Shown: in pieces, positions 17,400 through 26,216 of the stretch | Position numbering within the stretch: position 1 is the stretch's first letter | Layout of the letters: each line of letters opens with the position of its first letter | NCBI GenBank assembly: GCA_022842785.1 | Contig: JALHOW010000006.1 | Coordinates: 186,001-250,000, forward strand | From: Hyphomicrobiaceae bacterium | GTDB lineage: Bacteria > Pseudomonadota > Alphaproteobacteria > Rhizobiales > Hyphomicrobiaceae | Direction of reading: 5' to 3' | DNA: 64,000 bases | The notes under the pieces: model-generated | Told to the model about the DNA's origin: nothing | What the model saw: only the letters and a program-made list of their open reading frames with translations | The model's database searches: none | Made by a program: the position numbers and the translations under genes

Positions 17400-18611
17400 T
17401 TACTTCTTTACGAGCGAGCAATCACCCTGGTCGATCGGGCGGAAGGCCTCGGCAGCCGGAATGGTGGCACGGTGCTTGTAGTAGTCCCAAGCACCCTTGC
17501 TCTCCTTCGGTGCCTTCACTTCGAAAAGATGCATGTCGTGGATCTTGCGGCCGTCGGCGCGGATCTCGCCCTTGCCGAAGAGTGCGTCATCGGTCGGCAT
17601 CGACTTCATCTTTGCGACGACGGCGGCGCCATCGGCATCGGACTTCAGCTCATGCACGGCCTTGAGATAGTGATAGACGGAAGAGTAGACGCCCGCCTGC
17701 ACCATCGTCGGCTTGTTGCCCTTGTTGGCCTTCTCGAAGTCGGCTGAGAAAGCTCGGTTGGCGTCCGTCTGATCCCAGTACCAGGCTTCCGTGAGGATCA
17801 GGCCCTGCGCCGTCTGCAGGCTGAGCGCGTGCACGTCCGTGATGAAGACGAGGAGGCCTGCGAGCTTCTGCCCAGCCTGGACGATGCCGAATTCGGCCGC
17901 CTGCTTGATCGAGTTGGTCGTATCGCCGCCCGCATTGGCGAGGCCGATGATCTTGGCCTTGGACTGCTGCGCCTGAAGCAGGAATGACGAGAAGTCCTGC
18001 CCCGGGAAGGGATGGCGAACGCGTCCGACGACCTTACCGCCGCTCTTCTCTACGACCGCGGCCGTGTCGCGCTCCAGCGCATGGCCGAAGGCATAGTCGG
18101 CAGTGAGGAAGAACCAGGTGTCACCGCCGGTCTTGACGATCGCATTGCCCGTGCCGTTGGCGAGGGCCCAGGTGTCGTATGTCCAATGGACGGTGTTGGG
18201 TGAGCAGGCCTTGCCTGTCAGATCCGACGACGCAGCGCCGGAGTTGAGCATCACCTTGTTCTTCTCTTTGGTGATGTTGTGCACGGCAAGCGCGACCGAC
18301 GACGTCGGCACGTCGACCACAACATCAACCTTGTCGACATCGAACCACTGGCGGACGGTGGTCGAGCCGATGTCCGGCTTGTTCTGGTGATCGGCGAAGA
18401 CGACCTCGATCTTCTCGCACTTCGCGGTCTTGCAGTAGTCCTCGACCGCCTTGCGCGCCGCCCAAACCGAACCCTGACCGGACAGGTCAGCATAGAGGCC
18501 GGACTGGTCGTTCATGACGCCGATCTTGATGACGCCGTCGCTGATCTGCGCCATAGCGGCTGGCGCGGCGAACGCCGTTACAGCCGAAACTGCCAAAGCC
18601 TTCCAACGCAT
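17400..18611 (-). CDS. Liv-type ABC importer substrate-binding protein
   Basis: A 403-residue periplasmic binding protein. After the signal peptide (MRWKALAVSAVTAFAAPAAM, then AQI) comes the Peripla_BP_6 start ISDGVIKIGVMNDQSGLYAD. It also has VADVPT-like ligand-pocket segments and paired cysteines (CKTAKCEK). Its size and the LSGQGSVWAARKAV helix resemble ABC binding proteins with broad specificity. ATG at 18611 follows GGAGAG. It sits between the ATPase and permease genes, which confirms the operon, and the ligand cannot be named from sequence. Confidence 0.92.
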   Translation of the reverse strand: MRWKALAVSAVTAFAAPAAMAQISDGVIKIGVMNDQSGLYADLSGQGSVWAARKAVEDYCKTAKCEKIEVVFADHQNKPDIGSTTVRQWFDVDKVDVVVDVPTSSVALAVHNITKEKNKVMLNSGAASSDLTGKACSPNTVHWTYDTWALANGTGNAIVKTGGDTWFFLTADYAFGHALERDTAAVVEKSGGKVVGRVRHPFPGQDFSSFLLQAQQSKAKIIGLANAGGDTTNSIKQAAEFGIVQAGQKLAGLLVFITDVHALSLQTAQGLILTEAWYWDQTDANRAFSADFEKANKGNKPTMVQAGVYSSVYHYLKAVHELKSDADGAAVVAKMKSMPTDDALFGKGEIRADGRKIHDMHLFEVKAPKESKGAWDYYKHRATIPAAEAFRPIDQGDCSLVKK

Positions 18612-18635
18612 GTTTCTCTCCATTATGTCGTTTAT

Positions 18636-19346
18636 TCACACACCAAGATGCGCTTCGAGACGCTCGCGGTTGGCCGCAAGGTCCTTATTCTCGAATTCGT
18701 CAACGACCGTGCCGTGCTCAACCACATAGTGGCGATCCGCGACGGTTGCCGCGAAATGAAGGTTCTGTTCCACGAGGAGCACGGTGAGGCCGCGCTTCTT
18801 CAGATCGCGAATGACGGCGCCGATCTGCTGAACGATGACGGGAGCCAATCCTTCGGTCGGCTCATCCAGAAGCAGCAGCTCCGCGCCCGTGCGCAGAATG
18901 CGTGCAATGGCCAGCATCTGCTGTTCGCCGCCGGAGAGCTTGGTGCCCTGGCTGCGCGCGCGCTCCTTGAGCTGCGGAAATAGCTTGTGCACCTCATCGA
19001 GCGACATCCCGCCGGCCTTTACGGCGGGCGGCAGCAGGAGGTTCTCAGTGACATTGAGGCTGGAGAAGATACCCCGCTCTTCGGGGCAGTAGCCGATCCC
19101 GAGGCGTGCAATGAGGTTCGACGGAAGGCCGATCGTTTCGGTTCCGCCAAAGCGCACCGATCCCGTACGCTTCTGGACGATGCCCATCACGGCGCGCATC
19201 GTCGTGGTCTTGCCAACGCCATTGCGGCCGAGCAGCGTCACGACCTCGCCCTTGCGTACGGAGAATGTCATGCCGTGAAGCACGTGGCTTTCGCCGTACC
19301 AGGCATTGAGATCCCGGGCGTCGAGCAGCGGAGCGGTCTCAGCCAT
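18636..19346 (-). CDS. Liv-type ABC importer ATPase LivF
   Basis: A 236-residue ATPase with Walker A GRNGVGKTT, signature LSGGEQQML, Walker B LLLDEPTEGLAP and a conserved VLLVEQNLHFA switch region. Length is typical of LivF. Its start overlaps the end of the LivG-type gene by 8 bases, which implies translational coupling. GTG at 19352 is an alternative start. Confidence 0.93.
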   Translation of the reverse strand: MAETAPLLDARDLNAWYGESHVLHGMTFSVRKGEVVTLLGRNGVGKTTTMRAVMGIVQKRTGSVRFGGTETIGLPSNLIARLGIGYCPEERGIFSSLNVTENLLLPPAVKAGGMSLDEVHKLFPQLKERARSQGTKLSGGEQQMLAIARILRTGAELLLLDEPTEGLAPVIVQQIGAVIRDLKKRGLTVLLVEQNLHFAATVADRHYVVEHGTVVDEFENKDLAANRERLEAHLGV

Positions 19347-20124
19347 GGGCACCTCGAAGTGCCGGCGAGCTTGCGTCCGTTGTTCCCATGTAGGCCTCGA
19401 TCACCAGAGGATTCTGCGAGACGGACGCATATGGTCCTTCGGCAATGACGCGGCCGCGCGCGAGCACCGTGATCGTATCGGAGAGATCCGCGACCACGGA
19501 GAGATTGTGCTCGACCATGAGTACAGTCCGCGACTTGGCAACGCGCCGGATCAGCTGCGAGATGCGCCCGATATCCTCGCGGCCCATGCCGGCCATCGGC
19601 TCGTCGAGCAACATGACCTCAGGTCCGAGCGCCATGGTTGTCGCGATCTCCAGCACGCGCTTGCGTCCATAGGGGAGCTCGGCCGCAACCAGGGACTCGG
19701 ATCCCGCGAGGCCGACGTCCTGCAGGATCTCCATGGCGCGATCGTTGAGCTGATCGAGCGTCGTCTCGGAGCGCCAGAAGTGGAACGATGTGCCGAGCTG
19801 GCGCTGCAACGCAATGCGCACGTTCTCGAGTAGCGTCAGGTGCGGAAAGGTGGCCGATATCTGGAACGATCGAACGAGGCCCAGCCGCGCCACGCTGGCA
19901 GGGGCTAGACGGGTGATATCCTGTCCGTTCAGGAAAATTCGGCCTGACGTCGGCTGCAGAAACTTGGTGATGAGATTGAAGCAGGTCGTCTTGCCAGCCC
20001 CGTTCGGTCCGATCAGGGCATGGATGCTCCCGCGCCGAACCTTGAGGTTAACGTTGTCTACAGCGCGAAAGCCCTTGAAGTCCTTGACTAGGCTTTGCGT
20101 CTCGATTGCGGTGGATTGATCCAT
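19339..20124 (-). CDS. Liv-type ABC importer ATPase LivG
   Basis: A 261-residue ATPase, first gene of the Liv-type operon. It has Walker A GPNGAGKTT and Walker B VMLLDEPMAGMG. The signature loop is degenerate (LPYGRKRVLEIA), as is normal in LivG, and VLMVEHNLSVVADL follows. ATG at 20124 is preferred; the same frame also opens with a TTG at 20151. The promoter of the operon should lie in the 240 bases between this gene and position 20391, where no other gene is seen. Confidence 0.93.
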   Translation of the reverse strand: MDQSTAIETQSLVKDFKGFRAVDNVNLKVRRGSIHALIGPNGAGKTTCFNLITKFLQPTSGRIFLNGQDITRLAPASVARLGLVRSFQISATFPHLTLLENVRIALQRQLGTSFHFWRSETTLDQLNDRAMEILQDVGLAGSESLVAAELPYGRKRVLEIATTMALGPEVMLLDEPMAGMGREDIGRISQLIRRVAKSRTVLMVEHNLSVVADLSDTITVLARGRVIAEGPYASVSQNPLVIEAYMGTTDASSPALRGAHG

Positions 20125-20390
20125 CACTGGGCCTTTCACCAGCGCGTGCAAGGCTCGTCAGCGGGACGGACATCAAAGGGAACGCATTGGTGCGACACCA
20201 AACATTGCCGCGGTAGTAAACGATAGGCTGGCACCCGTGCTCCCTCCAACTGCGGGCGTCTGAACACCCTCAAATTGCTCACGGCTGTTTTTTGTTTTGT
20301 ACCGTGCAGTTACTTCTACAGCAGGCCGGACGTGCGGCGTCAAGGGTGATAGCGCTATCGCGGATGGCAAGGGCTATGTAGCACCCCCTA

Positions 20391-21767
20391 TCAAAGCTGA
20401 CCGTCGTCTCCCCACTTGTCGAGCAGCGCGCAGTAATCGGGATCCTCGTAGCGCGACAGGGTAAAGGCAGCCGCATAATCAGGCAGCGCGCTTTGCGTGA
20501 TGTGCCGTGCGATGAGGTCACCGCCGGCACACGCGGCCATCACGCCAAAACCCGAATAGGCACCTGTCACAAAGGCGCCTGCGACCGGCAATGGCCCAAT
20601 CAGCGGCCGGTTTTCGCGTGTCCTTATGTAGTAGCCGCCATCGACGAACGGCCGCGCGGCCCCGTCAAAATAGGCCTTCAGCTTGGGGACCACGGTGGCC
20701 ATGCCGCGCAGTGCGATCTCGGCGTAGTGCGCCGGCTCGGGCAGGGGGAAGACTGGATCGCTTGGGCCATGGTCGTAGTTGAAGAGTACGACGAAAGACG
20801 AATACGCGCCGGCCCCCTCTGGCCGCCCATGCACGCCCCAGGGAAATGTTCCAGTCAGCCATCGTGTTTCGTCATCGTCGGCGAGTGCGGCACGCTCATC
20901 GTCACTCCAGGGCAATTGCTGCTCGTCCAGCCAGATCAACATGGGCGCCGATCGCATCGCGCCGAGCGGATCGGGAAAACTGACCTTGAAGTGTCGCTCG
21001 GCGCTGATCGGCAGATCGACACCAATCAAGCGGGCGGCGTCCTTCAGCATTGGCCCTGCTGCGAGCACGAGGTGGCTCGCTTCGACGGAAAGTCGCTCGC
21101 CCTGCTGCTCAACTTGGACCGAGCGAACGCGTCCGCCGGCCGTATCGACGCCGACGAGTTCACCGCGCAGCAGTTTGACGCCGCGCTCCCGGATGGCTTC
21201 GAGCATGACCATGCCGAGCTGTTGGGCACTGAGCCAGCCGGCGCGCCGCGCGTGCACGACTGCGACTGTCTCGGGCGCAAGAAAAGGGAACTCCTGCTGG
21301 ATGAGGCTGCTGTCGGTGATGACATCGGCACCCGTCAGAGGAAACTCGAAGTCATGCTCGGGAGAGGGCGTGTAGGCGCTCGACGCTTTCTCATGCAACC
21401 GCACTGGACCGCCTCCCCGTGCCTCGGCAAGGGCTGCCGCAGATTGGAGGAATGGGATCTTGCTCCTGTCGGCTGTTGCGAAGAGGTAGCCGCGACGGTT
21501 CATGTTGGTGCGGTTGTCCGTCGCGCGCGCGATGCCCTCCATCAGGTCGATGCTGCGGTTCATGAATGCGGTCATCGCCCGGTCGGGGCCAGGCCACCAA
21601 TTGCGGTAGGCTTCCGTCGATTTGTCCGAGGTCAGCGAGAGAGGATTACCCTGCTCGACGAGGACCACATTCTGCTGGCCGTACTCCATGACTAGGTAGT
21701 AGGCCGCGGATATGCCCGCCAATCCCGCGCCGCATATGACGATCTTTTCCGACGAATTGCCCATCAT
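20391..21767 (-). CDS. FAD-dependent oxidoreductase, DAO family
   Basis: A 458-residue flavoenzyme of the D-amino-acid-oxidase/sarcosine-oxidase fold. The N-terminal FAD motif is VICGAGLAGISAAYYL, with the ribose-binding acid in VVLVEQG. The C-terminal FAD segment NRPLIGPLPVAGAFVTGAYS is also clear. Such enzymes oxidise amines or amino acids. Two tandem ATGs (21767, 21764) are possible, and neither has a strong ribosome-binding site. It is the last gene before the tRNA-Lys remnant, so it probably belongs to the core chromosome and not the island. An amine-oxidising role linked to the adjacent lysine cluster cannot be excluded. Confidence 0.87.
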   Translation of the reverse strand: MMGNSSEKIVICGAGLAGISAAYYLVMEYGQQNVVLVEQGNPLSLTSDKSTEAYRNWWPGPDRAMTAFMNRSIDLMEGIARATDNRTNMNRRGYLFATADRSKIPFLQSAAALAEARGGGPVRLHEKASSAYTPSPEHDFEFPLTGADVITDSSLIQQEFPFLAPETVAVVHARRAGWLSAQQLGMVMLEAIRERGVKLLRGELVGVDTAGGRVRSVQVEQQGERLSVEASHLVLAAGPMLKDAARLIGVDLPISAERHFKVSFPDPLGAMRSAPMLIWLDEQQLPWSDDERAALADDDETRWLTGTFPWGVHGRPEGAGAYSSFVVLFNYDHGPSDPVFPLPEPAHYAEIALRGMATVVPKLKAYFDGAARPFVDGGYYIRTRENRPLIGPLPVAGAFVTGAYSGFGVMAACAGGDLIARHITQSALPDYAAAFTLSRYEDPDYCALLDKWGDDGQL

Positions 21768-21875
21768 GGACCACAAGCTCAGCGCAGGTTCCCGCGCCGC
21801 GTGCGTCCGTTCGGGAGCGCGCGGTCGACGGACGTGCGACTATAGGGTTGCGGTTCCGAGAAAGTGAAGCGGGAC

Positions 21876-21914
21876 TTGGTGAGCGGGTGGGGATCGAACC
21901 CACAACCATCTGAT
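21876..21914 (-). repeat. Degenerate tRNA-Lys 3' end (putative old attachment site)
   Basis: On the minus strand this reads as the 3' end of a tRNA: T-arm GTGGG-TTCGATC-CCCAC, then CCGCTC-A-CCA. It is a direct repeat of 32919-32963 with one base missing in the acceptor strand and one G-to-A change. The 5' half of a tRNA is absent, so it is a remnant and not a gene. It lies 24 bases from the end of the Pls-like gene and marks the likely left edge of an integrated island. Confidence 0.8.
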
Positions 21915-21937
21915 CGAGAGGAAGGCGGCTGCCCTCC

Positions 21938-24900
21938 TCACACTTCGACAGTCGGGCTTCCGTGCCAACGGCTGCCTGCAGGCATTCTCTCACCCTTCAT
22001 CAGCAGGGAGAGTGGCCGCAGGGTCGCGTTCTGCTCCATGACTGTGTCGTAGAGGACGACACCCATGTTGCCGACAGTGCATCCATTGGAAATGCGCAGC
22101 GTCGATGATTTCATCACGCGGTCCTCGAAGAGGTGGTTCTGCACGATGGCGCCTGCATTCAGCGCGACGTGATCGCCGATCTCGATCAGGTCGAATTCAG
22201 AGTAGAGCGCGGATTCGATGTAGCAGTACTTGCCGACCTTGCAGCCAAGCGTTCTCAGCAGAACCGCTGCGACAGGCGTTCCGAAGAAGTTTGTCACCAA
22301 CGGCGCCATCAGACTCTCATATAGCCCGTTGACCATTTCGTTCCACCATACGTACCGGCTCCACAAAGGCACAATCACCGGCCGGAAGCGCCCCATGATG
22401 AGCCACTTCAAGCCGATCACCGTGCTGAGGCACGTAATGACGGCGCACCACGTCAGCAGCAGCATGGCCGTGTAGGCGCCACTGGCACCGTATTCCTCGT
22501 AGACCGCGAGAATCGTGAGCAGCGAAACGATGCCGATGCCGCCAATCACGTATCCTGGAATGAGCACGCGCAAGCCGTCGATCAGAGCGCGCTGGATGTA
22601 GAGGCCGATCGACGGTGCGTATGTGAGGCGAGAGTCGAAGCCGCCGACCTTCTGCCGATTTGGCAACCGGAAGCCCGGCGAGCCGAGCCAATCCGTATTG
22701 TCGGGCACGCGCGATCCGGCTTTGGGCGGGGTGGACAGAACGCCGAGAAGGCAGTTGTTTCCGACCCTGGATCCCGAAGGAAGTATGGCGCTGTTGCCGA
22801 TGAAAGACCCGTGGCCGATCTCATTGCGAGCGACAGTGAAGCGACCGAGATATGAACGCGAACTCCCGATCAAGCAGCCGTCGGCAAAGAAGACGCCGTC
22901 CCCTGCTGTCAGCATGTCGGGATCGATGCGCCACACCGTCGACATCTCCGTGTGACGTCCGAGACGAGCGCCGAGAAGGCGCATCCAGGGCGGCAGATAG
23001 ACGGTTGTGAAGACGGGACGCCCGATCGTCTTGACGATCTGCATCACGAGACCCGCAAGCCAATGCTGCAGATACTTCCATGAGTAGATCTGGAACACAC
23101 CAATGCGTGGGCGCGGATGCACAATGCGCTTGCAGACAGCTACCCAGATCGCAAAGGTCAGGAACGTCGCGGGCACGAGGGCCACAAACGCGGGTCCCCA
23201 AACCGAGACGCTGGTGCTGATCGCGAGCGTCGCGGCAAGCCAGGCGCCGATGGCCAGCGGCGCGAGCGTAAGGAGTACAATCGCAGGCCCGAGCAGAACC
23301 TGAAGAAGCGCGAAGGTGGCGAGGCGCAAGAAGCCAAACCTCACAGGCGCGCCTGCGGGAACCAGCACTTCAGCGGGCGCCGCGGGGGAGCCGCGGTAGG
23401 CCGCTCGGCTCGGCATTTCGGCACCGTCCGGCAGCAGGGACTGATCGTCGAGCTTCGAGTCCTCTCCCATGCGGACATTCAAGCCCAGCACCGAGTGACA
23501 CCCGACGAAGCAGCGGTTACCGACGTCGATGGTCCCGATGAGCATCTCTCCGCGTTCGATGCGGAAGCCCGGCAGCTGCGTATCCGTGCCGATGCTGACA
23601 TCATCGCCAATGCGCACGCAGTCCCAGGCATAGATCAAGGACGCATTCAGAACGCAGCGCTTGCCGACCTTGGCGCCCATGGCGCGCCAGATGAGCGGCG
23701 CGAGAGGTGTGCCATCAAAAGCCGAGATGTGGCTCAGATGCTGGAGGCGCGAGACGATCCACCAGCGGATGTAGTAGCTGCCCCACATAGGATAGTGGCC
23801 CGGTCGATAGCGACCGATGATCAGCCACTTGGCAGCGACGGCAAGAAGGATGAGCGACGCCCAGGTTACCGCGGCGACGCCAATGCCGAGCATGGCGAGC
23901 TCTGCGACGGAGGCCCGACGCTGGAGTGCGTCGATCGCGAGGGGCAATATATACACCGCCGGCAATGCCAGAACCGGCATGACCGATAGCAGGTAGATGA
24001 ATTGAAACGTGGGCGTATACCAAGGGCGCTTCGGAGCGACGACAGCCACTGGAGCCGCGTCGGCGCTGCTTGCCGGAGTGCGAACGGCAACTTCATCCAA
24101 ACGCGTCGCGAGTTCCCGAACGGTGGGATAGCTGTAGATGTCGCGCACGGGGACATTCGTGCCGAATTCGGCGCGCAGCGCGTTGGCGAGGCCGGCAGCC
24201 ACGAGCGAATGTCCGCCGAGGTCTGAGAAGAAATTCTGCTCGGGGCCAACGCTGGCAAGGCCGAGCTGCTTGGCCCAAACAGAAGCAACACGCGCCTCGA
24301 GCGGCGTCATAGTCGCGGCGGCCCCGCCGTCCTCATTGACGAGCAGATGCTTGGGCGCGGGTAGTTCAGCGCGATTGACCTTGCCGCTCGCGAGCCTCGG
24401 GAATGTCTCGAGCTCGTCGAGGTAGGCTGGCACCATGTAGGTCGGCAACCGGTCACGTAGTACCGCCAGAACGCGCGTACGATCGATCTCGAGGTGCTCG
24501 GTCCGCAGGATATAGGCCGCCAGATGCTGGAGGTTGTTCTCCTCGTGCACCGTCACGACCGCAGCCGAGATCTCCGGCTGCTCGAGTAGAACGGCCTCGA
24601 TCTCGGACAGCTCGACGCGAAAGCCGCGGATTTTGACCTGGCTGTCGATGCGGCCGAAGAACTCCAGCTCACCTTCTTCATTCCAGCGGACAAGATCGCC
24701 GGCTTTGTACAAGCGCTGCGGCGCGCCCATATCGTCGGGCAGTATCCAATCGATATAGCTGCGCGCGGTCAGCTCGGCCTGGCCGAGGTAGCCACGCGAG
24801 ATGCCCGGGCCGCCAATATAGAGCTCGCCCTTCTCGCCTCTCGCTACAGGGCGCAAGTCGGCATCGAGAATATGGATGTCATAGCCGCGGAGTGGCCGGC

Positions 24901-26017
24901 CGATCGTGACCGGCACGCCCGCCTGGAGGATGGCGGCCGTCGTGTTCACGGTCGCCTCTGTGGGACCGTAGACGTTCAGCATCTTCCGGCCGGGGCGCGC
25001 CCAGCGATAGACGAGGTCGATGTGGCAGGCCTCGCCGCTCACGACCAGCTGCCGCAGCGAAGCGATGTCGCGCGGCAAGGTCGATAGCAGGGTCGGGACC
25101 GTGGAAAGGAACGTGATCTGCTTCTCGTCGAGGAAGGCCGCAAGATCGGCACCGAAGCGCGGCGTCGTCGTATCACCGCAGACGAGCGTGGCGCCGTTGG
25201 AGAAGGCCATCCAGATTTCTTCGACGGAGCCGTCGAAGCCGAGCGAGAAGCCCTGAAGGACGCGGTCCGCGGCGGTCGTGTCACACACGTCGTTGAAGGC
25301 CGCCACGAAGTGCACGACGTTGCGATGTTCCGTGACGACGCCTTTCGGGCGTCCGGTCGTGCCAGACGTGAAGAGCACGTAGCAGATGTCTGCAGGATGA
25401 ACGCCCGTCTCGATTTGGGACAGGCGATGTCCGACTATGGCATCCGAATGCGCGCGATAGTCGCTGATGGTGACCAGCTCAGTTCCAGTGATCTCGCGCA
25501 GACGCTCTTCATAGGCGGCTTCGGAAACGACGGCTGCCAGGCCAGCGGCCTCGGCGATGTAACGAATGCGGTCATTCGGAAGTGAGGGCTCGATGGGGAC
25601 GTAGGCTGCGCCACACTTGAGAATGCCCAGGAGTGCAATCACAGGCCATTCAGAGCGATCGAGGGTGATCCCGACAAAGGATCCGACACCGATGCTGCGG
25701 GAACTCAGATAGCGAGCAAACTTGTTGGCTTCGACATCTACGTCCCGGTAGCTGTACGCGCGATTGCCGCACTCCAGTGCGATGGCATCGGGCGTGAAAT
25801 CGGCCTGCAGCTCGAAGATTTCGTGCAGGCAGTATGGAGTCGAGAGCCGCGATACCGGCGTGCTCGATACTTCCAGAGCGGTTCGGCCAAGCGCGTCGGA
25901 GCGCTCGTACAAGTCGAGCGGCGCATATGCGACGGCCGTCCCACCCGCGGCGAAGGTTTTGCTTCTCGCACTCGGAGCCAAAGCCAGCTCGATGCGAGTT
26001 CTTGATACGGTGTTCAT
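21938..26017 (-). CDS. Pls-type nonribosomal peptide synthetase (A-PCP-membrane hexapeptide domains)
   Basis: A 1359-residue protein built like epsilon-poly-lysine synthetase Pls. An adenylation domain spans about residues 60-560 (LFTSGTTGRPKG 215-226; NVYGPTEATV 348-357; catalytic Lys546 in SGKVNRAEL). A carrier protein follows (Ser604 in DLGGHSL). Then comes a long membrane region with TM pairs and three hexapeptide-repeat (left-handed beta-helix) units. No condensation or thioesterase domain is present, as in Pls, where the C-terminal units join monomers. By my alignment to GrsA the pocket residues are D262, G263, E266, S305, V325, S327, V349, V357, N358, K546. The acidic E266 and S305 resemble lysine-activating domains. 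It would act at the inner membrane after priming by a PPTase. Confidence 0.88.
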   Translation of the reverse strand: MNTVSRTRIELALAPSARSKTFAAGGTAVAYAPLDLYERSDALGRTALEVSSTPVSRLSTPYCLHEIFELQADFTPDAIALECGNRAYSYRDVDVEANKFARYLSSRSIGVGSFVGITLDRSEWPVIALLGILKCGAAYVPIEPSLPNDRIRYIAEAAGLAAVVSEAAYEERLREITGTELVTISDYRAHSDAIVGHRLSQIETGVHPADICYVLFTSGTTGRPKGVVTEHRNVVHFVAAFNDVCDTTAADRVLQGFSLGFDGSVEEIWMAFSNGATLVCGDTTTPRFGADLAAFLDEKQITFLSTVPTLLSTLPRDIASLRQLVVSGEACHIDLVYRWARPGRKMLNVYGPTEATVNTTAAILQAGVPVTIGRPLRGYDIHILDADLRPVARGEKGELYIGGPGISRGYLGQAELTARSYIDWILPDDMGAPQRLYKAGDLVRWNEEGELEFFGRIDSQVKIRGFRVELSEIEAVLLEQPEISAAVVTVHEENNLQHLAAYILRTEHLEIDRTRVLAVLRDRLPTYMVPAYLDELETFPRLASGKVNRAELPAPKHLLVNEDGGAAATMTPLEARVASVWAKQLGLASVGPEQNFFSDLGGHSLVAAGLANALRAEFGTNVPVRDIYSYPTVRELATRLDEVAVRTPASSADAAPVAVVAPKRPWYTPTFQFIYLLSVMPVLALPAVYILPLAIDALQRRASVAELAMLGIGVAAVTWASLILLAVAAKWLIIGRYRPGHYPMWGSYYIRWWIVSRLQHLSHISAFDGTPLAPLIWRAMGAKVGKRCVLNASLIYAWDCVRIGDDVSIGTDTQLPGFRIERGEMLIGTIDVGNRCFVGCHSVLGLNVRMGEDSKLDDQSLLPDGAEMPSRAAYRGSPAAPAEVLVPAGAPVRFGFLRLATFALLQVLLGPAIVLLTLAPLAIGAWLAATLAISTSVSVWGPAFVALVPATFLTFAIWVAVCKRIVHPRPRIGVFQIYSWKYLQHWLAGLVMQIVKTIGRPVFTTVYLPPWMRLLGARLGRHTEMSTVWRIDPDMLTAGDGVFFADGCLIGSSRSYLGRFTVARNEIGHGSFIGNSAILPSGSRVGNNCLLGVLSTPPKAGSRVPDNTDWLGSPGFRLPNRQKVGGFDSRLTYAPSIGLYIQRALIDGLRVLIPGYVIGGIGIVSLLTILAVYEEYGASGAYTAMLLLTWCAVITCLSTVIGLKWLIMGRFRPVIVPLWSRYVWWNEMVNGLYESLMAPLVTNFFGTPVAAVLLRTLGCKVGKYCYIESALYSEFDLIEIGDHVALNAGAIVQNHLFEDRVMKSSTLRISNGCTVGNMGVVLYDTVMEQNATLRPLSLLMKGERMPAGSRWHGSPTVEV

Positions 26018-26216
26018 GCGTCTTCCAGGGTCGCGTTGCGCGTATTTGATCCCTGAGACGCAAGGTTTATGCCGCCATATGCGGCCGAAGGCCTGAGGCC
26101 CCCCAAATCATGCCGATCAATTAACTAAGAGTGAGATGTTGGCACGTTGACGCACAAGTCGGCCCGCGAATTGCGAACTCGAGAACACGTGTTCGCATTT
26201 GGTACGGAGTGGCGTC
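26018..26216. promoter_or_regulatory. Divergent promoter region, Pls-like synthetase / aminomutase
   Basis: About 200 bases separate the divergent synthetase and aminomutase genes, with an AT-rich patch near 26105-26135. This layout would let both genes be controlled together. No operator could be recognised by eye. Confidence 0.35.

Noticed and set aside
20279-20308. Weak hairpin upstream of the Liv-type operon as a riboswitch
   Set aside because: Only a 5-bp stem is seen, with no conserved aptamer sequence.
20493-21695. Long plus-strand frame opposite the FAD oxidoreductase
   Set aside because: It shows no domain or start signal, while the minus strand has clear FAD motifs.
21915-21937. 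Short repeats near the left tRNA fragment as a CRISPR or IS end
   Set aside because: There is no repeated unit or transposase. The sequence is simply the short gap between the tRNA remnant and the synthetase stop codon.
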